A stretch of 64,000 bases of DNA from Pseudomonas extremaustralis (GTDB lineage: Bacteria > Pseudomonadota > Gammaproteobacteria > Pseudomonadales > Pseudomonadaceae): positions 1,860,001 through 1,924,000 of the forward strand of contig NZ_LT629689.1 of the NCBI RefSeq assembly GCF_900102035.1. The letters run 5' to 3'. Below, piece after piece: positions 29,655-37,456 of this stretch. Both the position numbers and the translations under genes were made by a program. The notes under the pieces are model-generated. The model was not told the origin of the DNA. It worked only from the letters and a program-made list of their open reading frames with translations, and did not search any database. The first letter of the stretch is position 1. Each line of letters begins with the position of its first letter.

Positions 29655-31643
29655 CTAAGGTGTGGTAATGCGCCAGATTCCGAAGGGCATCTGCGGTTCC
29701 AATCGCGTCCACTGGGTCTTGCCGGACCAGATCCAGCGGTGGCCGTTCATCAAGTCCTCGCCTTGGGTCTGGGCATCGTCAGGCAAGCCGAGCTCCCATA
29801 ACGGCAGTTCGAAAAAGGCTTCCTGGGCATTGAACGGGTCGAGATTGACCGCCACCAGGACGAAGTTGCTGCCATCCTCGCTGCGCTTGCCGAAATACAG
29901 GATGTTGTCGTTCCAGGCGTTGTAGAGCTTGAGCCCCAAGTGCGTCTGCAAGGCCGGGTTCTGCCTGCGGATGCGATTGAGCTGGGCGATCTCGGCGATG
30001 ATGTTGCCGGGGGCGGTGAAGTCCCGTGGGCGAATCTCGTATTTCTCCGAGTCCAGGTATTCTTCCTTGCCCGGCACTGGCGCCGCTTCACACAGCTCGA
30101 AGCCCGAGTACATGCCCCACAGGCCCGAGCCCATGGTGGCCAGGGCAGCACGGATCAGAAAACCCGGACGGCCGGAGTCGTGCAGGAAAGCGGGATTGAT
30201 ATCCGGCGTATTGACGAAGAAATTCGGCCGGTAGCATTCGCGCCACGGCGACGCGTTCAACTGCGTCAGGTATTGCGCCAGTTCGGCCTTGGTGTTGCGC
30301 CAGGTGAAATAGGTGTAGCTCTGGGAATAGCCGACTTTGCCCAGGCGCGCCATCATCGCCGGGGTGGTGAAGGCCTCGGCGAGAAAGATCACGTCCGGGT
30401 ATTTGGCGCGCACATCGCTGATCAACCATTGCCAGAACGGCAGCGGCTTGGTGTGGGGATTGTCGACGCGAAAGGTGTACACGCCCTCTTCCACCCAGCC
30501 CACGACGATGTCGCGCAGTTCGGTCCACAGGCTCGGGATGGCCTCCGCCGCGTAGAAGTCGACGTTAACGATGTCCTGGTACTTTTTCGGTGGGTTCTCG
30601 GCGTATTTGATCGTGCCGTCCGGACGCCAGTTGAACCAGCCCGGATGCTCCTTGAGCCATGGATGGTCTTGGGAGCACTGGATGGCGAAGTCCAGCGCGA
30701 TTTCCAGGCCATGCTCGGCGGCTGCCTTGACCAGGCGGCGGAAGTCATCGCGGCTGCCCAACTGAGGGTGGATCGCCTCGTGGCCGCCCTCTTCGCTGCC
30801 GATGGCATACGGGCTGCCCGGATCATCGGGCCCGGCGGTGAGGGCGTTGTTGCGGCCCTTGCGGTGGCTGCGCCCGATCGGGTGGATCGGCGGGAAATAC
30901 AGCACGTCGAAGCCCATGTCGTGGATCATCGACAGGCGTGTGTGCACGTCGTTGAACGAGCCGTGGCGCGCGGGATGGTCGCTGATCGAACGGGGAAACA
31001 GCTCATACCAGCTGGCGAACTGCGCGGCTTCACGCTCCACATCGATCGGGTAGACGGTGCTGATGCTCAAATAGGCGCGGTGGTCGGCCTGGGTCATCAG
31101 GTATGCACTGTCTTCGTGCAGAAACAACGCGACCTGCTCGGTTTCCAGCAGCCCGGAAAGCGCGTGGTACAGCATCATCAGGCGGTCGCGCAGCTCGTTG
31201 TCGCTGCGTTCGGCGGCCTGCAGCACCAGGTTGCGACCTTCCTGCAGTTCCAGGCTGACCGGCGCGCCCGCCTCATGTTTTTTGCGCAATTCGTAGCAAA
31301 AGCTGGCGAAGGTATCGATCCAGGCTTCGATGCAATATTCATGGGGGCCTTGGACGTTGACGGTAAACGCGCCCTCCCAGCCATCGTTGCCAACGTCGTT
31401 CATCACCACGCTGTGCCAGCTTTCATCCTGCAGCGGACGCCAGCGGATCATGACCGCCAGCTTGTCGTGGCCGTCGGCGAACACTTTGCTGGTGACGCTG
31501 ATACGCTGGCCGACCACGGCCTTGACGGCAAATTCGCCGCCATCGATGACCGGTGTGGTGCTTTCTATGGCGATCCTGGGCAACAACAGCGCCTGGGACA
31601 ACGGCAATTTGGACTCTTCTGGAACGCGTGTTTCAGCAGTCAT
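29655..31643 (-). CDS. glgE: Alpha-1,4-glucan:maltose-1-phosphate maltosyltransferase
   Basis: GlgE extends alpha-1,4-glucan by two glucose units at a time from maltose-1-phosphate. The 662-residue GH13_3 protein has an N-terminal domain, family blocks FPPIHPIGRSHRKGRNN and NPPKKYQDI, the nucleophile D in FRVDNPHTKPLPFWQW and the acid E in IFLAEAFTTPAMM. The start at 31643 is the ATG giving MTAETRVPEE. As first gene of the operon it shares its upstream region with the divergent Pro-rich peptide gene at 31848. A trehalose-derived glucan pathway is implied. Confidence 0.96.
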   Translation of the reverse strand: MTAETRVPEESKLPLSQALLLPRIAIESTTPVIDGGEFAVKAVVGQRISVTSKVFADGHDKLAVMIRWRPLQDESWHSVVMNDVGNDGWEGAFTVNVQGPHEYCIEAWIDTFASFCYELRKKHEAGAPVSLELQEGRNLVLQAAERSDNELRDRLMMLYHALSGLLETEQVALFLHEDSAYLMTQADHRAYLSISTVYPIDVEREAAQFASWYELFPRSISDHPARHGSFNDVHTRLSMIHDMGFDVLYFPPIHPIGRSHRKGRNNALTAGPDDPGSPYAIGSEEGGHEAIHPQLGSRDDFRRLVKAAAEHGLEIALDFAIQCSQDHPWLKEHPGWFNWRPDGTIKYAENPPKKYQDIVNVDFYAAEAIPSLWTELRDIVVGWVEEGVYTFRVDNPHTKPLPFWQWLISDVRAKYPDVIFLAEAFTTPAMMARLGKVGYSQSYTYFTWRNTKAELAQYLTQLNASPWRECYRPNFFVNTPDINPAFLHDSGRPGFLIRAALATMGSGLWGMYSGFELCEAAPVPGKEEYLDSEKYEIRPRDFTAPGNIIAEIAQLNRIRRQNPALQTHLGLKLYNAWNDNILYFGKRSEDGSNFVLVAVNLDPFNAQEAFFELPLWELGLPDDAQTQGEDLMNGHRWIWSGKTQWTRLEPQMPFGIWRITTP

Positions 31644-31847
31644 CGAGCATCTTCCCCTTACGCCCTGTGGACGCTCTTCGCTTGATCCGGATTCTGATAC
31701 GGCAACGCTCCCCCTGAGCAGAACCGTCATAGGTCCGAGCCTGCGCCAAGGTTAAAAGTTCAGGTGGATGTGCGGCCATTGGGCGGGGAATCAATTCGCC
31801 CCGGCGGCTGTCCACCGGTAGAGCAAAGCACAAAGGAGGCCACACCG

Positions 31848-32005
31848 ATGAATATCCCGATCCCGGCCGAAACGCCAGACCCGAATATCGACCAGCCGAG
31901 CCTGCCCCCACCGAGCCGCCTCCGGTACCGGAACAGGAGCCCCCGGATACCGAGCCGCCAGCGGTCGAGGAACCGCCGGCGAGCATGCCGCCGGTGATCG
32001 TCTGA
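31848..32005 (+). pseudogene. Small proline-rich peptide gene with a single-base frameshift
   Basis: A strong AAGGAGG site precedes an ATG at 31848 that opens MNIPIPAETPDPNIDQPS. In this frame it turns into an Arg-rich tail and stops at 31997. If one base is added in the C5 tract at 31905-31909, the frame continues as acidic Pro-rich sequence (TEPPPVPEQEPPDTEPPAVE) and ends PASMPPVIV with TGA at 32003-32005. The distance from ATG to that TGA is 158 bp, one short of a multiple of three. The gene therefore looks like a 52-residue Pro/Glu-rich peptide disrupted by loss of one C, by mutation, slippage or sequencing error. It is divergent from glgE. Confidence 0.65.
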
Positions 32006-32077
32006 ACCCCGAGCAGGCCTTGAGGTTCGCTCAAGAGGCCCCGGCCCCTTGAGCGGACCACACATAGCGCTGATACG

Positions 32078-32105
32078 TCCTACATATTCTAGGAAGAAGG
32101 CCTAG
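32078..32105. promoter_or_regulatory. Overlapping TCCTA/TAGGA palindromes
   Basis: TCCTA-N7-TAGGA (32078-32094) overlaps CTAGG-N7-CCTAG (32089-32105), giving three related half-sites spaced by about one helical turn. They lie about 100 bp before the ATG at 32202. The arrangement resembles the inverted half-sites of NarL/LuxR-type response regulators, but no specific regulator can be named. Confidence 0.4.
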
Positions 32106-32201
32106 AACCAACCGCCGGGTTCGTTTCTATACTCGTTCGCGCGCAGGCGCTCACTCCAGTTCCTTGGACATGGCGCTTAGACCTTTCACGCGAGGACACC
32201 T

Positions 32202-33244
32202 ATGTCGACCATCACCCCACAATGGAATCACCGCCCCCTGCCTCCCAGCCCCCACACGCCAGCGCCCCGCCCGCACTGCTCACCCCCGAACGCCTGAATG
32301 CGTTACTCAGGTCGGGCCCGGATCGGTCCACCCCGGCCAAGTCCCCGGAAACACCACGGCCATCCCCGGCGACGAGCGCGCCCGCGCCTGCATCGCCCCA
32401 GACGCCGCAGGCAAAGCTCACCGAAGACCTCAACGAGCTCAACGCCGTGTTGACCAAAGACACCATCGACCAGGTCGTGCGCGATCCCCATGGGAAGTCC
32501 TCCCGCACCCTCGTCGCGCGCACCCGTGCGCTGCTGACTCCGGCCAATATGCGCTCGATGTTGCGCGGCCCCGATGCCCAAGCGAACGCCGTCACCCTTG
32601 AAGGCCTCGGTCAACGCCTCGGCAAAGACCCCCTCACCGCGACCCTGAAGTCGGCCAGCACCGATGCGGAACAGGCAGTCGTCGATCAACTCAAGCTGAA
32701 TAACCTGGAAAACCTCGGAAAAGCCTACGAAGGCGGCGGCGGGACCGGCGATATCCTCAAGGACTACAACACGTCGCGCACGCGCATAGACGCCCTGAAA
32801 CGCAATTTGTCCGCCATGCAAGCCAGCGCCCGCTCGTTGGGCGATATCGGCGCCTCGCTGACCAAGGAAAAGATCGCCGCGTTACGCGCCCCCGAACCTG
32901 CGCCCACGCCCGCCACAGCCGCCGCCCCGGCACCGACAGCCGAGCACGCCACTCGCCAGCACAACACCTACCGTTTCAACGCACTCAATGACTCGCCCCT
33001 TGAAGCACCTCGCGATGTCGCGGGTTTCAGGGCCGGCGACAAACTGGACCTCTCGGGTATTCGTACCCAACTGAACAAGCCGCTGCAATTGGTCGAACGC
33101 TTCTCCGGGGCCAGCGCAGAAATGCAGATCCACTACCTGCCCAGCACCCGCACCAGCGTCATAACCATTGCCGGCAACCCAGGAGAGCCACCCTTTGTGC
33201 TGAGGGTTTTCGGTGAGGTGCGCTTCAGCGATATCGTGTCCTGA
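32202..33244 (+). CDS. Protein with serralysin-like type I secretion C-terminus; N-terminus probably frameshifted
   Basis: The long frame from 32222 codes for 340 residues. A Pro/Ala-rich disordered region comes first, then a helical middle (LLTPERLNALLRSG; DLNELNAVLTKDTID). The C-terminus, from RFNALNDSPLEAPR through GFRAGDKLDLSGIRTQL to a final VRFSDIVS, resembles the last ~90 residues of serralysins (M10 C-terminal domain). There it carries the ABC (type I) export signal. No protease domain or HExxH is present. The best ribosome-binding site (GAGGA) serves an ATG at 32202 (MSTITPQWNHRP), which is one base out of frame. An extra C in CGCCCCCTG (32234-32238) would join them. Export and function are inferred; no T1SS genes are in the window. 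Confidence 0.6.
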
Positions 33245-33383
33245 CCCTCTATACGGGGACGGTTGCCCGTGTCCCCGCAATGGTGGCGGTCCTCGCCAAA
33301 CCGACGACCGCCAGTCAGTTGCCTGGAACGCTGGAGCAGCCGGCGGGCCCTAACGATCACCAGCCCATGCAAAGGAGATCGTC

Positions 33384-33623
33384 ATGCCCGTACGCATCGA
33401 ACACCAGACGTGCTACTTCAAGATCAACGACGATGGCCAGGAACAAAGCCTGCCGGCCCACAGCGTGACGGTCCGCACGGACATTGCCAAAGCCATGTCC
33501 TACGTGGACCTCGACGGTGAGCGGGTCTACATCACCGAGCAGGAAGCCGACGCCCTTACCGTTGCCGGCGCCACCGATGGACGCCAGCACAAGAAAGTCA
33601 CCGAGCCTGGTTCGGCGATTTGA
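33384..33623 (+). CDS. DUF3203 family small protein
   Basis: This 79-residue protein matches the Pseudomonas-restricted DUF3203 family from its start (MPVRIEHQTCYFKINDDGQE) through SVTVRTDIAKAMSYVDLDGE and VYITEQEADALTVAGA. An AGGAG lies about 7 bp before the ATG. It has no signal peptide or membrane segment. Function unknown. A strong hairpin follows at 33653-33681. Confidence 0.8.
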   Translation: MPVRIEHQTCYFKINDDGQEQSLPAHSVTVRTDIAKAMSYVDLDGERVYITEQEADALTVAGATDGRQHKKVTEPGSAI

Positions 33624-33652
33624 TTGATCTGTATCAGCCCGCAGCAAAAATC

Positions 33653-33681
33653 GCTGCACCCCACACGCCACGGGGTGCAGC
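33653..33681. terminator. Hairpin downstream of the DUF3203 gene
   Basis: A perfect 10-bp stem (GCTGCACCCC/GGGGTGCAGC) with a 9-nt loop lies 30 bp after the stop. The T-run expected of an intrinsic terminator is on the minus-strand side (complement of AAAAAT at 33646-33651), so as a plus-strand terminator it is only moderately supported. Confidence 0.5.
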
Positions 33682-33807
33682 AGATTGTCGCAGGCGCCTG
33701 TGACGGGGCCATCTGATCCGCTTTTTATGGTGATAGCTGAGTCTGTTATGCAAACAGCTCCACGCGCATAGTCCACCAGCCTGATGGAGGCTGATGAGCG
33801 AACGACC

Positions 33808-35217
33808 ATGAGCGAAAGAATCCCCACCGTGGACACCTTTGAGCCCCTGCACCCGAAGAAGGTCAAGGCCAAATCCAGCGACAACCTGATCCATACCCGC
33901 AGTTTCACCGGACTGTTCCGCACCTTGCGCGTGGGCGGTGCGGGGTTACTGTTCCTGGCGTTTTTCGGCACCGTGTGGCTGAACTGGGGCGGTCGCCAGG
34001 CCGTGCTGTGGGACTTGGCGCAAAGCAAGTTCCACATCTTCGGCGCGACCTTCTGGCCGCAGGATTTCATCCTGTTGTCGGCGCTGCTGATCATCTGCGC
34101 CTTCGGCCTGTTTGCGATCACCGTGTTCGCCGGCCGCGTATGGTGCGGCTACACCTGCCCGCAAAGCTCGTTTACCTGGCTGTTCATGTGGTGTGAAAAA
34201 GTCACCGAGGGCGAGCGCAACCAGCGCATCAAGCTGCAAGCCGCGCCGTGGAGCCTGAACAAGCTGGCGCGACGCTCGGCCAAACACACCTTGTGGCTGG
34301 GCATCAGCGTGCTCACCGGGCTGACGTTTGTCGGCTATTTCACCCCGATCCGGCCCCTGGCCGCCGACCTGTTGACCTGGCAATTGGGCGGTGTGAGCCT
34401 GTTCTGGGTCCTGTTTTTCACCGCCGCCACTTATCTCAATGCCGGCTGGCTGCGCGAAGCGGTGTGCATGCACATGTGCCCTTACGCACGGTTCCAGAGC
34501 GTGATGTTCGACAAGGACACCTTGACCATCGCCTACGACGCCGGCCGTGGCGAACACCGCGGCCCGCGCAAGCGCGAGGCCAGGCCCGCCGACGTCGGCC
34601 TGGGGGATTGCATCGACTGCCAACTGTGCGTACAGGTCTGCCCCACCGGTATCGACATCCGCGACGGTCTGCAAATGGAATGCATCGGTTGCGCGGCGTG
34701 CGTCGACGCCTGCGATTCGATCATGGACAAGATGGGCTATCCTCGCGGCCTGGTCAGCTACACCAGCGAACATCAACTGCAAGGCGGCAAGACCCACCTG
34801 CTGCGCCCACGCCTGATCGGCTACAGTGCCGTGCTGCTGGTGATGATTGCCGCGTTGGTGGTAGCCCTGGTGCAGCGGCCGATGGTGTCGTTGGATGTAA
34901 CCAAGGACCGCGGCATGTTCCGCGAAAACGCCCAGGGCCAGATTGAAAACATCTATAGCCTCAAGGTCATCAACAAGACCCAGCAACGCCAGGACTACCG
35001 CCTGGAACTGGTGGACGCCGACGGTTTCCAACTGCAGGGCAAGACCCATATCAGCCTGGCCGCAGGGGAAATCAGCGATATGCCGGTGTCGGTGGCGCTG
35101 CTGGCCGACAAGCCGGCCAGCAGTTCCCAGACCCTGCGCTTCAAGGTCACGGATGTGGACGAGCCCTGGATCTACAGCGCCGCCGATAGCCGCTTTGTCG
35201 CGCCATTGAACCGATGA
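33808..35217 (+). CDS. ccoG: Cytochrome c oxidase accessory protein CcoG (RdxA/FixG)
   Basis: CcoG is a membrane 4Fe-4S protein that supports copper delivery to cbb3 oxidase. The 469-residue sequence has hydrophobic helices near 45, 85, 160, 190 and 345. It has membrane-proximal cysteine motifs CGYTCPQSSFTW and CMHMCPYARFQS and a pair of 4Fe-4S clusters (CIDCQLCVQVCP and CIGCAACVDACD). The periplasmic C-terminal domain begins VSLDVTKDRGMFRE. The preferred start is 33808 (MSERIPTVDTFEPLHPKK); an upstream in-frame ATG at 33784 exists. The usual partners ccoNOQP and ccoHIS are not adjacent. The next gene, a MocR regulator, overlaps or closely follows. Confidence 0.95.
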   Translation: MSERIPTVDTFEPLHPKKVKAKSSDNLIHTRSFTGLFRTLRVGGAGLLFLAFFGTVWLNWGGRQAVLWDLAQSKFHIFGATFWPQDFILLSALLIICAFGLFAITVFAGRVWCGYTCPQSSFTWLFMWCEKVTEGERNQRIKLQAAPWSLNKLARRSAKHTLWLGISVLTGLTFVGYFTPIRPLAADLLTWQLGGVSLFWVLFFTAATYLNAGWLREAVCMHMCPYARFQSVMFDKDTLTIAYDAGRGEHRGPRKREARPADVGLGDCIDCQLCVQVCPTGIDIRDGLQMECIGCAACVDACDSIMDKMGYPRGLVSYTSEHQLQGGKTHLLRPRLIGYSAVLLVMIAALVVALVQRPMVSLDVTKDRGMFRENAQGQIENIYSLKVINKTQQRQDYRLELVDADGFQLQGKTHISLAAGEISDMPVSVALLADKPASSSQTLRFKVTDVDEPWIYSAADSRFVAPLNR

Positions 35218-35249
35218 GCAATGACGGACCTGACAAGAATCGAGCTCCC

Positions 35250-36659
35250 ATGAAACGCTACGAAAAATTCGCCGACGACATCGCTGAACTGATCCGCTCC
35301 GGTGTCCTCGGCCCCGGCCAGCGCGTGCCCTCGGTGCGATATGCCAGCCAGACCTACGGTGTCAGCCCGTCCACGGTGTTCCAGGCTTATTACCTGTTGG
35401 AGCGCCGCGGGCTGATCCGTGCACGGCCGCGCTCGGGTTACTTCGTCAACGTGCATGCGCCGAGCCCGTTTTCCGAGCCGGTGGTGAGCGAGCACGTGCA
35501 CGAATCCACCGAAGTGGATGTCAGCGAACTGGTGTTCTCGGTCCTCGACTCCATCAAGGACCCCCATACCGTGCCGTTCGGCTCGGCCTTTCCCAGCCCG
35601 ATGCTGTTCCCGCTGCCGCGCCTGGCCCGTTCCCTGGCCAGCGCCAGCCGCGAAATGGACCCGCGCCTGGTGGTCACCGACATGTCGCCGGGTAACCCGC
35701 AACTGCGCCGGCAGATTGCCCTGCGCTACATGGTCGGCGGCCTGATGCTGCCCATGGAAGAACTGCTGATCACCAACGGCGCCCTGGAAGCGCTGAACCT
35801 GTGCCTGCAGGCGGTGACCGAACCGGGCGATCTGGTGGCCATCGAGGCCCCGGCGTTCTATGCCTGCCTGCAAGTGCTGGAACGCTTGAAGCTCAAGGCG
35901 GTGGAAATTCCCGTGCACCCGCGCGACGGCATCGACCTCAATGCCCTGGCACAAAGCCTGGAACGCTACCCGATCAAGGCCTGCTGGACCATGACCAGCT
36001 TCCAGAACCCCATCGGCGCCACCTTGCCGGAAGCCAAGAAACAGGCGCTGGTGGAACTGCTGCGCAGCCATCAGGTGCCGCTGATCGAGGACGATGTGTA
36101 CGCCGAGTTGTACTTCGGCCAACACGCGCCGAAACCGGCCAAGGCTTTCGACACCGAGGGCCTGGTGATGCACTGCGGGTCCTTCGCCAAGAGTCTGGCG
36201 CCCGGCTACCGAGTGGGCTGGGTGGCGGCCGGGCGCTATGCGCAGAAGGTCGAGCGCTTGAAGCTGATGACCTCGCTGTGCCCCTCGATGCCGGCCCAGG
36301 CGGCGATTGCCGATTACCTGCAACACGGCGGCTACGACCGCCACCTGCGCAAGTTGCGCTATGCCCTGGAGGAACAGCAAAGCGCCATGCTTGCCGCCAT
36401 CGGGCGCTACTTCCCGGCACAGACCCGGGTCAGCCAGCCGGCCGGGGGGTACTTCCTGTGGCTGGAATTGCCCGAGCAGACCGACTCATTGAAGTTATTC
36501 CAGATGGCGCTGGCCCAAGGTATCAGCATCGCGCCAGGGCCGATCTTCTCGGCGACCCGGCGGTTCAGGAACTGTATTCGCTTGAACTACGGCAGCCCCT
36601 GGACCGAGGCGTCGGAAAAGGCCATGGAAACCCTGGGACGGATCGTGCGCTCGTTCTAG
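35250..36659 (+). CDS. MocR-type regulator (GntR HTH fused to PLP aminotransferase domain)
   Basis: This protein has an N-terminal GntR winged helix (KFADDIAELIRSGVLGPGQR, then SPSTVFQAYYLLERRGLI) and a fold-type I aminotransferase domain. Visible PLP contacts are SFQNPIGATLPEAK, the D-x-Y of LIEDDVYAELYF, the Schiff-base K in GSFAKSLAPGYRVGW, and the R of CIRLNYG. Such regulators sense PLP or amino-compound ligands. The start at 35250 (MKRYEKF) fits homologues; an in-frame ATG at 35214 overlaps the ccoG stop (ATGA) and would add 12 residues. The target is unknown; the SDR gene converging at 36656 is not in the same operon. Confidence 0.9.
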   Translation: MKRYEKFADDIAELIRSGVLGPGQRVPSVRYASQTYGVSPSTVFQAYYLLERRGLIRARPRSGYFVNVHAPSPFSEPVVSEHVHESTEVDVSELVFSVLDSIKDPHTVPFGSAFPSPMLFPLPRLARSLASASREMDPRLVVTDMSPGNPQLRRQIALRYMVGGLMLPMEELLITNGALEALNLCLQAVTEPGDLVAIEAPAFYACLQVLERLKLKAVEIPVHPRDGIDLNALAQSLERYPIKACWTMTSFQNPIGATLPEAKKQALVELLRSHQVPLIEDDVYAELYFGQHAPKPAKAFDTEGLVMHCGSFAKSLAPGYRVGWVAAGRYAQKVERLKLMTSLCPSMPAQAAIADYLQHGGYDRHLRKLRYALEEQQSAMLAAIGRYFPAQTRVSQPAGGYFLWLELPEQTDSLKLFQMALAQGISIAPGPIFSATRRFRNCIRLNYGSPWTEASEKAMETLGRIVRSF

Positions 36660-37402
36660 CGACCGCCACCCAGGTCTATGAAGGTGCCGGTGGCGTAGGA
36701 CGCCTTGTCCGACAGCAGCCAGATAATCGCTTCGGCCACTTCGTCGGGGCGCCCGCCTCGGGCCATGGGAATCCCGGACTCCAGTTTGCTGACCCGGTCC
36801 GGGTCGCCGCTCAGGGCATGGAAGTCGGTGAAGATATAGCCGGGGCGCACCGCGTTGACGCGAATGCCCTCGCCCGCCACTTCTTTGGACAGGCCCACGG
36901 TGAACGTATCGAGTGCGCCCTTGGAGGCGGCGTAGTCGACGTATTCACCCGGCGCGCCCAGGCGCGCGGCCACCGACGACACGTTGACGATGCTGCCGCC
37001 CTGCCCGCCGTGGCGCGGCGACATGCGCAGCAGCGCATGCTTGGCACACAGGATCGGGCCCAGCACGTTGGTCTTCATGATCTTGAGGATACGGAACTCG
37101 GACATCTCATCGACCCGCGACTTGTGCCCCACGGTGCCGGCATTGTTCACCAATGCGGTCACACGCCCCAGTTCGGTGTCGACGCGGTGGAACAAGGCGA
37201 TCACTTCGTCTTCGATGCTGACATCCGCCCGCACCGCAATCGCCTTGGCGCCGAGGGCACGAACCTGTTCGAGGACGCTGTGGGCGGCGTTCTCATCGGA
37301 CAGGTAGTTGATGCAGATCCGATAACCTTCGCGAGCGGCCAACAATGCCGTCTCGGCGCCAATCCCGCGACTGCCCCCGGTAATGATGACGACTTTGTCC
37401 AT
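36656..37402 (-). CDS. Short-chain dehydrogenase/reductase (SDR) family oxidoreductase
   Basis: This is a 248-residue classical SDR. The cofactor loop is ITGGSRGIGAETALLAAREG, the NNAG motif is ALVNNAGTVG, the catalytic S is in IVNVSSVAARLG and the YxxxK is YVDYAASKGAL. The C-terminal GRPDEVAEAIIWLLSDKASY and GTFIDLGGGR are typical. The ATG at 37402 has AGGAGA about 8 bp upstream. Residues after the second strand (NYLSDENAAH) suggest possible NADP preference. Substrate unknown. Its stop overlaps the MocR gene by 4 bp on the opposite strand. Confidence 0.92.
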   Translation of the reverse strand: MDKVVIITGGSRGIGAETALLAAREGYRICINYLSDENAAHSVLEQVRALGAKAIAVRADVSIEDEVIALFHRVDTELGRVTALVNNAGTVGHKSRVDEMSEFRILKIMKTNVLGPILCAKHALLRMSPRHGGQGGSIVNVSSVAARLGAPGEYVDYAASKGALDTFTVGLSKEVAGEGIRVNAVRPGYIFTDFHALSGDPDRVSKLESGIPMARGGRPDEVAEAIIWLLSDKASYATGTFIDLGGGR

Positions 37403-37456
37403 AGGTTTTGTCTCCTGATTCGACCTGATAGTTAGGGATGGGCCCAAGAATACTCG

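Noticed and set aside
33808..37402. ccoG, MocR and SDR as one operon
   Set aside because: The SDR gene is on the opposite strand and converges on the MocR gene.
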